A DNA stretch of 64,000 nt, taken from NCBI GenBank assembly GCA_039105265.1, contig JAPFFF010000002.1, forward strand, positions 6,510,001 to 6,574,000. Direction: 5' to 3'. Positions 8,193 through 16,250 of the stretch are shown here, in pieces. The position numbers and the translations under genes are program-made. How positions within the stretch are numbered: position 1 is the first letter of the stretch; the number at the start of each line of letters is the position of its first letter. The notes beneath the pieces were generated by a model, which worked only from the letters and a program-made list of their open reading frames with translations, was not told the origin of the DNA and searched no databases. The DNA comes from Tritrichomonas musculus. Lineage: Eukaryota; Parabasalia; Tritrichomonadida; Tritrichomonadidae.

Positions 8193-9383
8193 TTTTATAA
8201 AAATATAAAAACAAAAGTGCAAAAACCAACCCTGAGAGGCCTTTTTCTGAATTACTTATAAAAGAGATCTACTTCAAATGAAATCCTTATTGAAAGGAGC
8301 CGTCCGTTAACTAGGGGAAGTTAATGGCCTCGATCAGGAAGATGGAAACTTAACTCAATAAGTTTTTTGTTTGCGGAATAATTGTTAACGAACAACTCAC
8401 AACTTAGCCACAAATCCAAGTTTTCACAGATTTCACTCAAAGTCCACTCTTTCTCATAACTCAGAAAAAATGCGTTCCGGATATATGTCGAACCTAGGAT
8501 GTTAGGTAGGGAGTTTAACCATTACGACACACGCATAGACAAAGATGGAAACTCGATTTTGAATAAATATAAAACCAAATAAATATTGAAATATATTGTA
8601 ATAACTCAAATAATATATTCAGAATTTAGTTTTAAAAATAAACCATCCAAAAATATTCTTGTATGGGGTCATAGCTCAATGGAAATATTTGGTGGAAAGT
8701 TACATGGTTCGAAAAATAGAAAGTCCGACATTTTTTATAAAAATTAATTTTAATAAATTATAACCATAAACTTGTAAAAATAATAAAAAATTTTATCTAT
8801 CAATTTATTAATAAAATTTTCTTTCACAAATATTATAATTTTAAAGGAAAAAATTTTATTTCTCAATTTTAATGAAAATTTTGGAAATTCAGTAATGCGC
8901 ATTACTGAGCATTAATGCGCAATGTAGTGCAATGAAGTGCAATGTAGTGCAATATTGCGCAATACAAAAATTTAAATTCAAAAAGTGGAACAAAAATTTT
9001 GAAAAATTAATAAAAATCCATAACAAAATAATAAAAATTTAAATTCAAAAAGTGAAAAATAATATTAAAATATCTTGGTGTCTAGTTAACTTTTTAAGAA
9101 TATTTTTATAAAATCTTTTCAAAATATTTGAGAGAAAAAATATACTTCTGGCATAAAAATATTTGAGAGAAAATATTAACTCAATCAAAACTCAATTTTT
9201 CGGGGTCGTGCCTATACAAGAAATACCGTATTTTTGGGTGTAGAATTCAAAAAACACCATTAGAAAGCTCAAAAACTACTCCATACCTTGGAAATGACAT
9301 TGGTGGAATAGTGAAAGTAGAGAGTGTGTACTTACGATAGGTTTTCAGAGTGTATTTGGCAAACAAAATAATACTAACACTTT
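8193..9383. other. gene-poor AT-rich stretch of element A
   Basis: No credible gene. In element C the corresponding place, between mCP and the right end, holds the protease and other genes. Visible items are two weak tRNA-like strings: an A-box-like TAGCTCAATGG near 8672, and a GGTTCGA-like B box on the minus strand near 8495. There is also a run of short repeats of the type AGTGCAATGA/AGTGCAATGT at about 8930-8965. Much of 8570-9180 is A/T homopolymer-rich. Confidence 0.5.
9317..9360. repeat. direct repeat, left copy
   Basis: A segment with core TACTTACGATAGG and TATTTGGC is repeated with small differences at 9776-9820. The two copies bracket the 100-residue gene between them. Confidence 0.65.
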
Positions 9384-9686
9384 TTACTCAAATATCTTAT
9401 GGTGCTCATCAAACTTTCTATATCGTGGTGCATCTTTTTCTCTTTCCCTATCATAATCATTATTGTATTTCAAAACAGCTGCACGTCTAAATTTAGCATA
9501 TCTAAAACCACTAAATTTGTTTCTTTCGTCCAAAACCTCAATTATAACATATCCATTAGAATCACATGTCCTGACGTCTTTAAAGGAATCATAAACTTGT
9601 TGGGTTTCACGAGAAGTATAAATAGGATTTCTTAGAGTAAACTGTTTATATTGGGTCATAATCTTTAAATCTGATGGTATGGTCAT
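9384..9686 (-). CDS. hypothetical small protein flanked by direct repeats
   Basis: A 100-residue protein from the ATG at 9686 (MTIPSDLKIMTQYKQF). It is basic and rich in Tyr, Arg and Asp, with a central VIIEVLDERNKFSGFRYAKFRR stretch of beta-then-basic character. No family is recognised. Upstream, on the minus strand, is the T-rich leader TTTTTTATACAAC. The gene lies alone between two near-identical 45-bp direct repeats, an arrangement absent from the right end of element C. It may be a late accessory gene or a captured cassette. Coding status is uncertain because of its size. Confidence 0.5.
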   Translation of the reverse strand: MTIPSDLKIMTQYKQFTLRNPIYTSRETQQVYDSFKDVRTCDSNGYVIIEVLDERNKFSGFRYAKFRRAAVLKYNNDYDREREKDAPRYRKFDEHHKIFE

Positions 9687-9775
9687 TTGTATAGTGTTGT
9701 ATAAAAAATTAATAGAAATATTGAAAAACGACAATGTACTTGAACTTGAGGGACGGGGGTGGGAAATTAGCTAAT

Positions 9776-9820
9776 GTAGATAGGGTATACTTACGATAGG
9801 TTTTTCAGTAGGTATTTGGC
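9776..9820. repeat. direct repeat, right copy
   Basis: Second copy of the repeat at 9317-9360. It is followed at once by a GC-rich stretch (9821-9900) that contrasts with the AT-rich surroundings. Confidence 0.65.
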
Positions 9821-9833
9821 CGGAAGCTGAGGC

Positions 9834-9914
9834 CCAAGCGAGGGTGTACCTGAGCTTGGTGGCGAAGCGTGTAGGCGGTGGCGAAGTATGAGACACCGCC
9901 TATACTTAACTACT
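9834..9914. repeat. GC-rich hairpins and candidate right terminus of element A
   Basis: CCAAGC (9834-9839) pairs with GCTTGG (9854-9859). TAGGCGGTG (9872-9880) pairs with CACCGCCTA (9894-9902). The stretch ends in TTAACTACT at 9914. Read on the minus strand the end is AGTAGTTAAGTATAGG, which resembles the starts of element C (AGTAGTATACGTTAGG) and D (AGTAGTGTATAGG). It is therefore taken as the terminal repeat of element A. The partner end is outside the window. Confidence 0.5.
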
Positions 9915-9928
9915 AGATATCTAATTTG

Positions 9929-10027
9929 ATTTCGATAAAGAGTTTCAATAAAAAGCTACAAAAGTATGCAAACAATGCACAATCGTATTTCGATAAAGAG
10001 TTTCAATAAAAAGCTACAAAAGTATGC
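9929..10027. repeat. two-copy tandem repeat, 41-bp unit, 58-bp period
   Basis: A 41-bp sequence beginning ATTTCGATAAAGAG occurs exactly at 9929-9969 and 9987-10027. The second copy supplies the last codons and stop of the small gene at 10014-10181. Confidence 0.8.
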
Positions 10028-10181
10028 TTTTTCGACCGCGATTAGTCTTTTTAGGAATGGATTCTTTTGCTGTTGTTGTTTCAACCATTGATTTCAAATT
10101 ATCGCTTGATTTTGATTTAGACAATTTTTTAATAATTGGTGTTGGTTTAAATTCAGTAAGATTTAGCGTATTTTCACTCAT
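10014..10181 (-). CDS. small basic protein with AT-hook-like RGRK
   Basis: A 55-residue protein (MSENTLNLTEFKPTP...). Its N-terminal 30 residues resemble the N-terminus of the 76-residue bZIP-like protein of element C (31867-32097): both have L-x-L-x-EF, then IIKKL-x-KS-x-S and NLK. Both then carry an RGRK motif, but this copy ends there and has no basic/leucine region. Its 3' end lies in a tandem repeat. It may be a shortened relative that keeps a nuclear-targeting or DNA-binding tail. The TTTTTTTATCAAT element precedes the ATG. Confidence 0.5.
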   Translation of the reverse strand: MSENTLNLTEFKPTPIIKKLSKSKSSDNLKSMVETTTAKESIPKKTNRGRKSILL

Positions 10182-10187
10182 TTATTA

Positions 10188-10200
10188 ATTGATAAAAAAA
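10188..10200 (-). promoter_or_regulatory. T-rich upstream element TTTTTTTATCAAT
   Basis: Exact 13-mer on the minus strand, 6 bases before the ATG at 10181. It is identical to the elements at 4401-4413 and 12671-12683. Confidence 0.5.
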
Positions 10201-10245
10201 TTAAATTAAAATAGTTTTAACAATATTTTTTAAAACATATTTTTT

Positions 10246-10713
10246 TTAAAACATATCATCCCTTAAATCGCTGTTATCAAATTCAACTTTGAATTGGTCT
10301 CTTATATGGTCTATATTATGTTGGTTTTCGCATTCTACAACGTGCGATGGATAGTATTGTGTGTCTAAATATGTTTTCTGCTCAAATTCAATTACGAGTA
10401 GATACATTTTATTTAATGATGTTTTACTGTTTAGTTCAAATTTATTATTAAATGTAATGATTATAGAATCACCGAATAAACTATTAATTTTATTGTAATT
10501 GAGATAAATATTACTACGTTTATTAGATGCTTCTAATGTTATAAATAAAGGTTTTGAGCATATTTTATTAAATTTGTTTTTAAATGCTGCATCACCTTCA
10601 AAATAACAAACTGCTCTAATAAATTTATTATCGGGGTATTTGTCTTTAATGAAGTTAATAAATCTGGTTGTGGAATAGAAGTTATTAGTTTCAGTAGAGT
10701 TTTCAGCTGTCAT
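10246..10713 (-). CDS. hypothetical protein
   Basis: A 155-residue protein (MTAENSTETNNFYSTTRF) rich in Asn, Lys and Phe, with no signal peptide or membrane helix. The middle looks like alternating beta strands (SKPLFITLEAS, DSIIITFNNKFEL, KMYLLVIEFEQ). The C-terminus is acidic and His-containing. No family is recognised, and neither A nor C shows a clear counterpart. It is preceded by TTTTTTATCGCC, a variant of the T-rich leader. It lies in the accessory zone of element B, between the small RGRK protein and endonuclease remnants. Confidence 0.55.
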   Translation of the reverse strand: MTAENSTETNNFYSTTRFINFIKDKYPDNKFIRAVCYFEGDAAFKNKFNKICSKPLFITLEASNKRSNIYLNYNKINSLFGDSIIITFNNKFELNSKTSLNKMYLLVIEFEQKTYLDTQYYPSHVVECENQHNIDHIRDQFKVEFDNSDLRDDMF

Positions 10714-10773
10714 TTATGAGGCGATAAAAAAATAAAAAATTTAAAAAGAGTTTAATTTAATAACTTGATAAAA

Positions 10774-10932
10774 ATGTTAGTGGAATATATTTATTTAATT
10801 CGTGAAAGAGAATTTGCATATTCTAATCAGCCTGTATATAAACTAGGTCGAACAAATAAAATAGCTACTAGAATGAATTCTTATCCAAAAGATAGCGAAG
10901 TATATTTAGTTGAAGCAGTAAATGGATACTGA
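10774..10932 (+). pseudogene. T5orf172/GIY-YIG-like N-terminal fragment
   Basis: A 53-residue frame (MLVEYIYLIREREF, then VYKLGRTNK and SYPKDSEVYLVEAV) matches the N-terminal signature of T5orf172 (MUG113-like, GIY-YIG-related) proteins common in large DNA viruses and phages. Only the first part of the usual domain is present. It runs directly into a reverse-strand HNH gene remnant at 10918-10997. It is read here as the relic of an accessory endonuclease gene. It is the only plus-strand frame in this part of element B. Confidence 0.6.
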
Positions 10933-10997
10933 TTTAATATCTCATAATCATTGTCTTCGGTTAATGGTACAAAATCAATTATTTGTTCAGCTTCCAT
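10918..10997 (-). pseudogene. 5' remnant of a NUMOD4/HNH gene
   Basis: The minus strand from 10997 encodes a start like that of the HNH genes at 1570-2181 and 12047-12664 (MEAEQIIDFVPL, then YEILNQYPFT). It stops where the T5orf172-like fragment begins. DNA similarity to 12588-12664 is obvious by eye. It is a short relic, so two endonuclease genes were juxtaposed here. Confidence 0.65.
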
Positions 10998-11044
10998 TTT
11001 ATTAGAGATAAAAATAAATACATGAGTAATAAGCCTAAAACAAA

Positions 11045-11575
11045 TTAACAATTAACAGTATATTTTAGGCAAAGGTGATAAACATTAACAAGTTCGTTAA
11101 ACTCTTTATTATAAACTTGCTTAAAATCTATTACTATTTCGCCATTGTCATTAATTATTTTAATGGCTTCAATTTTTCTAATTGGATTAGCTTTAGATGC
11201 ACAGCATTTAACATCTTCGTCTAAATATATTTCAACAGATTCAACTTTGATAGCTGCTTTAATTATATTTTGCAAAGAGCTTACAGGCACAATAATACTA
11301 TTTTTAAAAATTAAATTACTCAATAACGCTTTGTCTTGGTCTAATAATATTTGCGCATATGCTTCCAATATAACAGTTCTCACATCTTTATCTGTAGCCT
11401 CTAATTGTTTATCATCTAGTTCAATATCGCGAGTTATAACAATATCTTCTTTACCATCATCTCGTTTATTAATTATAATGTTGTTATTAATGTTTGATGT
11501 TGATTGTGATGCTGCTGATGGTTCTAATGAAACGTTAGCATTAACACCTGTGTTTAAACTTCTTTTCTTGATCAT
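11045..11575 (-). CDS. conserved Polinton protein, MIKKRS family (B copy)
   Basis: A 176-residue relative of 57-584 and 34634-35155. Shared parts are the MIKKRS start, the SNINNNIIINKRDDGKE block, LLDQDKALLSNLIFKN, CCASKANPIRKIEAIKI and the YHLCLKY end. The B copy has one extra residue in the acidic linker and AKVCC-type changes only at the margins. Its constancy across three elements, against the variability of the neighbouring accessory genes, points to an essential assembly role. It lies 23 bp downstream of the proline-rich gene. Function is unknown. Confidence 0.75.
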   Translation of the reverse strand: MIKKRSLNTGVNANVSLEPSAASQSTSNINNNIIINKRDDGKEDIVITRDIELDDKQLEATDKDVRTVILEAYAQILLDQDKALLSNLIFKNSIIVPVSSLQNIIKAAIKVESVEIYLDEDVKCCASKANPIRKIEAIKIINDNGEIVIDFKQVYNKEFNELVNVYHLCLKYTVNC

Positions 11576-11598
11576 AATTTGAATAAAAATAAAAAGTT

Positions 11599-12027
11599 TT
11601 AATAAACTATGTTCTTTTGATTAATTGTATGCGTTGGTCCATAAACAACATTGCCTTTATTTTTCTCATCAGCGAGACCTTGAATAGTTGCCAAGTCTTC
11701 AGGTTTGTTTAGAAATGGTGGTAGAATAGGTGGTGCATTAGAAGATGCATTGTTTAAATATGTTTTTCCATCAGTTAAGCTTACAGGTGGTTCGTTATAA
11801 GTTCTTGTTATATGTTGATTAGTTGGAGGTGGTTTAATAGGGTAATGTGTCATTTGCTTCGTTGGTGGCCGATTAATGTAAGAATTGAACGTAACGGCAT
11901 AAGTATTATCATTTGCAAATATACCATAATGATTATAATTAATTTGTTTTTCTGTTTTTGTGGCCTCGTTGTACATTTGACCAGTTGAACCAACAATATT
12001 ACTATTAGGATTCTTATACTTATTCAT
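11599..12027 (-). CDS. conserved proline-rich Polinton protein (B copy)
   Basis: 142 residues, the same length as in element A. It keeps the YGIFANDNTYAVTFN core, a NRPPT motif, the EPPVSLTDG segment, LPPFLNKPE and the IQGLADEKNKG motif. The first 30 residues and the last 15 vary between copies. There are no cysteines or membrane segments. It sits between the HNH gene and the MIKKRS gene, 19 bp from the former. A structural role is inferred from context only. Confidence 0.72.
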   Translation of the reverse strand: MNKYKNPNSNIVGSTGQMYNEATKTEKQINYNHYGIFANDNTYAVTFNSYINRPPTKQMTHYPIKPPPTNQHITRTYNEPPVSLTDGKTYLNNASSNAPPILPPFLNKPEDLATIQGLADEKNKGNVVYGPTHTINQKNIVY

Positions 12028-12046
12028 TTAAACAAAAATAAAATGT

Positions 12047-12664
12047 TTAATCTAATCCATATTGGTATTTAAAATTATGAATATATATCGCTACTTTTTT
12101 ATGATTGTTATCACGTGCCATAACAAATTTTCTTCCACTTTTAGTTTTATTTATGTACATAATTCTGTACAATTCATTAGTTATTTTTAAATAAAATATA
12201 TCTTTATCAGCTTCTTCATCTCTATAATAATAATACTCACTTTCATTAAATACTTTTCTCCCATTTTTTGTATAATAATGATTTATAACTATTGCTTCAT
12301 CTGGTATATTATCAATAAACTCATATTCAACTCCATTTCTAGACGATGTATTTTTAATATTTTCACTACTTGAAACCCATCGTAAATTTTCTAAGTGGTA
12401 GTCTGTTTTATTATGGTTAATATGGTCTATTTGTGTTTTATGTTCTGGGTCATCATTTGGTATAAATTGTTTTGCTATTAATTGGTGTTTATTAATCTTT
12501 TTGCAATATAAATTTACGCTTGGATATCCATTGTTTTTATTAATAGTTTCTTTTACAATATAATGGTCATTCTTTTTTCTAATTGTAAATGGATACTGAT
12601 TTAATATTTCATAATCTGAGAAATCAGTTAATGATATAAATTCAATTGTTTGTTCTGTACTCAT
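12047..12664 (-). CDS. NUMOD4/HNH-type homing endonuclease (B copy)
   Basis: A 205-residue relative of the gene at 1570-2181, with YEILNQYPFTIRKK, NKHQLIAKQF, QIDHINHNKTDYHLENLRW and a Tyr-rich C-terminal half (EYEFIDNIPDEAIVI, YRIMYINK). The HNH residues are conserved. It occupies exactly the same gap between MCP and the proline-rich gene as in A, a gap that is empty in C. That presence/absence pattern is what a homing endonuclease would leave. The TTTTTTTATCAAT element lies 6 bases before its ATG. Confidence 0.82.
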   Translation of the reverse strand: MSTEQTIEFISLTDFSDYEILNQYPFTIRKKNDHYIVKETINKNNGYPSVNLYCKKINKHQLIAKQFIPNDDPEHKTQIDHINHNKTDYHLENLRWVSSSENIKNTSSRNGVEYEFIDNIPDEAIVINHYYTKNGRKVFNESEYYYYRDEEADKDIFYLKITNELYRIMYINKTKSGRKFVMARDNNHKKVAIYIHNFKYQYGLD

Positions 12665-12670
12665 TTTATT

Positions 12671-12683
12671 ATTGATAAAAAAA
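12671..12683 (-). promoter_or_regulatory. T-rich upstream element TTTTTTTATCAAT
   Basis: Third exact copy of the 13-mer, 6 bases before the ATG of the HNH gene at 12664. Confidence 0.5.
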
Positions 12684-12710
12684 TATATTAATTAAATAAT
12701 TACGTTATAT

Positions 12711-14303
12711 TTATTCTGGAGTAGTCAGATCAAAATTGCCTATACGTACTAATGGCGGCATACCGTTCGGTTGAACTAATATACTAATAGAGCCATCATA
12801 CAATAAGCATAATAAAGGTGGCGTATCAACTTCATTAGCAAATGTATCGTTTCCAGTTTTCTGCGACACATTGATTTCAAAGTTAATTGGACTCAAACTT
12901 GTTAAGCCTTGTTGATATGTGTTATCTGTTTCTGTTGGCAAACCAATAAAGAAACTTGTTCTATCATCTGTATATTTGCCTAATGTTGCTTTAAAATTAT
13001 ATTTATTTGTTAAAGATGCTACAACTTCTTTATTAAAGCCTGATTGCTCACCGTTCATATTCATCGCATTTTGACAATATTCTAAAAATTCTGGATACTG
13101 TTCATTTGTTCCAAATGGTCGTGCTGGTATATTTCCATATCCACCTGCGCTAATATAAAATGAATCAAACAATGGATTTTTAAATACAGTTTTATGTCTA
13201 TTATGTAATGGAAACAAACAGAATAAACTATCAACAAATCTAGGTGTAATTGTACATGTTGTTTTATCGTTAATATTCTTTAATGCGTTTGTTGTAGTAT
13301 AAACTGATAAGGTTTGCGTTGGAAATGTTAAAGGACTTGATGGGTTGCTGTATCGTTGAACTAAAGAACTATAAACATTATCACTAATTCCAAAGCATGG
13401 TATAATAGATAAGCAATCTGTAATAGTGTATTCAACAACATTACTTGTTCTCGTACCAGCGTTTAATGTATATGTTTGATTCGGTGATGTTCCCGCAGCA
13501 GTAGATTTAACCCAACATGATATAGAATCACCAATTGGTTTAAATTCAGTTGTAATGTCCTCAAATGTGAATTTAGAAAACACCCCTGGATTATTCTTTA
13601 AATCTAAACTTGGACCTACTGGGCAATAAACTAAACCAGCGCATGAGAAATATAAGCGCAATTCTATTTTGCCTGCAAATGCTGGTAAATATTTAATGTT
13701 AGATAATGGTAAAAATCTCCTTAAATCTATTTTTAGGTGTATTGTATCTTCTGCAACTGTTTTATTATCCCAATTAACAATAAATCCACATCTGCATCCT
13801 TCTTTATCATTCCATACGTCTTTATGTCTCGCTCGAGAATATATATCTGCTCTTTTTGTTGTTTCGTTTGCACAACATGCCGTCAAAAACGATTCTTCAC
13901 AACCAAAATTCTGTGTATATATTGTTATACCATTTGCAACAATTTCATATTTCTCGACGGCGTCTCTAGCATCTTTAAATCCATACCATATTCTATTAAA
14001 TCTATGACCATCTACATTAGCAGATGTTGATAAATTTTCATTTATATTTACTTTTATTTTCATACTGGCTTTTATAAAACCATTATATATATCTGCTGTA
14101 TTATGACTGTTTGGCGAAATAATAACTGATGTATATGAGCCTTGTTGAATAGGTGGTGATGGTGAATAAGATGTTTGCGGATTAATAGAATATTGTTTGT
14201 TTGTATCACTCATAGAAACGCAATTATCAACCACATCAAAATATGAAGCAATTTGAGTACATGCTTCGGCTGAAGTTTGCATAATCAATTCATTGTTCAA
14301 CAT
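12711..14303 (-). CDS. major capsid protein (B copy)
   Basis: 530 residues from the ATG at 14303 (MLNNELIMQTSAEAC). It keeps the family blocks YSPSPPI, ADIYNGFIKA, YEIVANGITIYTQ, CEESFLTACCANET, LRRFLPLSNIKYLPAFAGK, LTFPTQTLSVYTTT and NGMPPLVRIGNF. Variation is concentrated at residues 85-100 and 235-290, which could be surface loops. Codon choice is more AT-rich than in the A copy. It lies upstream of HNH and downstream of the B-specific coiled-coil gene. The double jelly-roll fold is inferred from the Polinton family and not seen directly. Confidence 0.8.
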   Translation of the reverse strand: MLNNELIMQTSAEACTQIASYFDVVDNCVSMSDTNKQYSINPQTSYSPSPPIQQGSYTSVIISPNSHNTADIYNGFIKASMKIKVNINENLSTSANVDGHRFNRIWYGFKDARDAVEKYEIVANGITIYTQNFGCEESFLTACCANETTKRADIYSRARHKDVWNDKEGCRCGFIVNWDNKTVAEDTIHLKIDLRRFLPLSNIKYLPAFAGKIELRLYFSCAGLVYCPVGPSLDLKNNPGVFSKFTFEDITTEFKPIGDSISCWVKSTAAGTSPNQTYTLNAGTRTSNVVEYTITDCLSIIPCFGISDNVYSSLVQRYSNPSSPLTFPTQTLSVYTTTNALKNINDKTTCTITPRFVDSLFCLFPLHNRHKTVFKNPLFDSFYISAGGYGNIPARPFGTNEQYPEFLEYCQNAMNMNGEQSGFNKEVVASLTNKYNFKATLGKYTDDRTSFFIGLPTETDNTYQQGLTSLSPINFEINVSQKTGNDTFANEVDTPPLLCLLYDGSISILVQPNGMPPLVRIGNFDLTTPE

Positions 14304-14337
14304 TTAATATAAAGTAAAAAATGTAAAAAATATTCAT

Positions 14338-15603
14338 TTATTTCTTTCTTCTATTTTTGTTTTCAATATATTGTGTTTTTTGATTTTTTATATAAGCTAT
14401 TTTTCTGTTCAGTGCGCTTATTGCATTATGCAATTCTGCAGTTTGTTTTTGGTCATTTTTATTTAAAATTAATTGTTTATTTAAGTCATCAATCATTTTT
14501 TCATTAGCTAATATGGATCGATCAAATTGTTCTTCTCTTTTCAGTTGTGAATTGTCTCTAAATAGAAGCTTATTTTCGCGTCGTTGTTGCATAATTCGCT
14601 CGTGGTTAGTTTTCTTTTGTTCTGGAGTTAATTTTGGCTTACGTTTAGGTGATGTTTTGGATTTGGGTTTATCTAATTTATTTATTTCATTTTCTATTTC
14701 ATGTTTTCTATTTTGTAATTGATTTAATTTATTTTTCATAGTATCAATTTCACTATCTGTTTTATTTAATATATGCTGATGTTTTTGCTTATATTTTTCA
14801 ATAAGTTTTTCGGTTTTATTAATATCAATAGCTCTATTTTTAATATCTTGTTTAATCGTTTCTTTTTCATCTTCAGTAAAATCGCCATTGATTAAATCAT
14901 CTTCATCGCCACGTTGGTCTGCTATTAGATTCTTCAAATTAGTTTCTAGTTTGCCATATTTTATATGTTTTTTGCTTATATTATCTAATTCAGTTTTAAG
15001 TGTTAATATTTCTTTATTTATCTGCTCTAATTCTGGTTGATTATATTTCTTTCCCTTCAATTCAAAAATTTTATCATTTAGTTCATTTATTTCTGTTGTA
15101 AATTTATTAATATAATAATTACATTCTTCAATGCTAACTTTAGCGTCTTTATTCTTTTTGGCCTCTTGTAAATCTTCTTCATAATCTTTTTTGTTTTGAA
15201 TTGCTAATTTTAATTGAGCGTTATATTTAGCAATTTCATCGTTTATTTTCTTTTTATCGCCTCGTTTCAAGTTAGGATTGGTTTTAGTTTTGGTTGGTTT
15301 TGATGTTGTTTTTGTTGTAGCTTCTTTATCTATAGTGGTAGATGGCTCTCGTTGAATTAAACGTCTGCTTTCAAGTAATGATGGTATAGGAGTCTCTATT
15401 TTAATTTGCTCGGTTGGGTTTTGTTTATAATAAACTAAGTAATCTTTAATTCTAACGCCTCGTTTAAATATATTCTTTTTGATTAAATGAGCTCTAAGCA
15501 TTTCTTTCAATTTAGGCAATAAAACTTTATTCAAACCACTAAAGCCAGGCAAGGCTAAAATATCTCTTTTAGTTAATTTAGAAATAAGTTTATTTGAATC
15601 CAT
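14338..15603 (-). CDS. SAP-like/coiled-coil protein unique to element B
   Basis: 421 residues. The first 45 (KLTKRDILALPGFSGLNKVL, then KLKEMLRAHL) resemble a SAP-type helix-extended-helix DNA-binding motif. Residues 100-130 are a Thr/Lys-rich linker (KTTSKPTKTKT). From about 130 to 420 the protein is almost entirely charged coiled coil (KLKTELDNISKKH, EIDTMKNKLNQLQNRK). It is inserted between the MCP and the linker-like gene, where A and C have nothing. It may be a virion core, DNA-condensing or scaffold protein. The assignment is by composition only. Confidence 0.65.
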   Translation of the reverse strand: MDSNKLISKLTKRDILALPGFSGLNKVLLPKLKEMLRAHLIKKNIFKRGVRIKDYLVYYKQNPTEQIKIETPIPSLLESRRLIQREPSTTIDKEATTKTTSKPTKTKTNPNLKRGDKKKINDEIAKYNAQLKLAIQNKKDYEEDLQEAKKNKDAKVSIEECNYYINKFTTEINELNDKIFELKGKKYNQPELEQINKEILTLKTELDNISKKHIKYGKLETNLKNLIADQRGDEDDLINGDFTEDEKETIKQDIKNRAIDINKTEKLIEKYKQKHQHILNKTDSEIDTMKNKLNQLQNRKHEIENEINKLDKPKSKTSPKRKPKLTPEQKKTNHERIMQQRRENKLLFRDNSQLKREEQFDRSILANEKMIDDLNKQLILNKNDQKQTAELHNAISALNRKIAYIKNQKTQYIENKNRRKK

Positions 15604-15623
15604 TTTATAGAATTAAAAATATT

Positions 15624-16187
15624 TTACATTATATCAGCGAATATATTATTTCGTCTTCTGGTTAATGTTGGTTGTGGTTGTTCTATCATTTCTTCATCTT
15701 GGTTTGGTTGTTGCGTATAATCTGGCTCAGTATAATTATATTGCATTCTTGGCTTGGCAATTTGTTTTTGAACGACTTCTTTAATCATCCGTTTCTGTTC
15801 TTTTTTCTCACGTTTAATTTTAAATTCTTCGCCTAATAATTTCAATTGATTAAGTATCTCTATATTAATAGTGGGGTCGTACGATTGGTCATTTATGTTT
15901 GTTTGCTGTCTCGCTTTTGGTCGTGTAATTTGTTTTGGTTTAGGTGTTGTTTTAGGCTCTTCATAATGATCATCTTGTTCGGGTTCTATTGGTTCTTGTT
16001 CTGTTTTATCATTTGGCTCTTCATTAACTTCTTTAGTTGTTTGTTTAATCGTTTCATTTCGTGGCTTGACGATATATTTGCCTTCTTTACGTGTTGGGAA
16101 AACATCGTACTCAGGGTCATCTACTCCATTAAGCCAACGCTGAATAATTTGCAAACGCCTACTTCCAGTTAAATATTTCTTGCTCAT
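15624..16187 (-). CDS. conserved assembly-block protein, LTGSKRL family (B copy)
   Basis: 187 residues, the longest of the three relatives. The N-terminus has YLTGSRRLQIIQRWLNG then DPEYDVFPTRKEGKYIVKPR. The middle is an acidic, Pro-rich linker (EEPNDKTEQEPIEPEQ). The conserved DPTINIEILNQLKLLGEEFK helix and a Lys-rich segment follow. The C-terminus is Gln/Pro-rich and ends RRRNNIFADIM, similar to the C copy end RRNRIFDDIY. It is placed between the coiled-coil and pVI-like genes. Confidence 0.7.
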   Translation of the reverse strand: MSKKYLTGSRRLQIIQRWLNGVDDPEYDVFPTRKEGKYIVKPRNETIKQTTKEVNEEPNDKTEQEPIEPEQDDHYEEPKTTPKPKQITRPKARQQTNINDQSYDPTINIEILNQLKLLGEEFKIKREKKEQKRMIKEVVQKQIAKPRMQYNYTEPDYTQQPNQDEEMIEQPQPTLTRRRNNIFADIM

Positions 16188-16250
16188 TTAAAAGCCAATA
16201 AAAATAAGAAAAGTGAGTTTTATCGAGTTTTATTTTTGAGTTTTAATATA

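Larger units (their letters stand above)
1..9914. mobile_element. Maverick/Polinton element A (left end outside window)
   Basis: Ten minus-strand genes in the typical Polinton assembly order (MCP, pVI-like, packaging ATPase, integrase, mCP) occupy 57-8192. A separate small gene follows at 9384-9686. The right end is placed at ACTACT (9909-9914), the mirror of the AGTAGT start seen at the ends of element C. No polymerase or protease gene lies in the visible part, so the element is either incomplete or continues left of base 1. The protein set is closely related to that of elements B and C. It looks partly decayed towards its right end. The right boundary is inferred, not proven. Confidence 0.8.

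Noticed and set aside
8471-8540. tRNA gene on the minus strand
   Set aside because: The B-box-like GGTTCGA is there, but the T-arm does not pair and the acceptor stem matches only partly.
8660-8740. tRNA gene
   Set aside because: An A-box-like TAGCTCAATGG and a GGTTCGA are present, but the stems do not pair into a cloverleaf.
13669-14030. Plus-strand frames opposite the MCP gene of element B
   Set aside because: Similar shadows appear opposite the MCP genes of A and C because that segment is conserved on the coding strand; there is no independent evidence.
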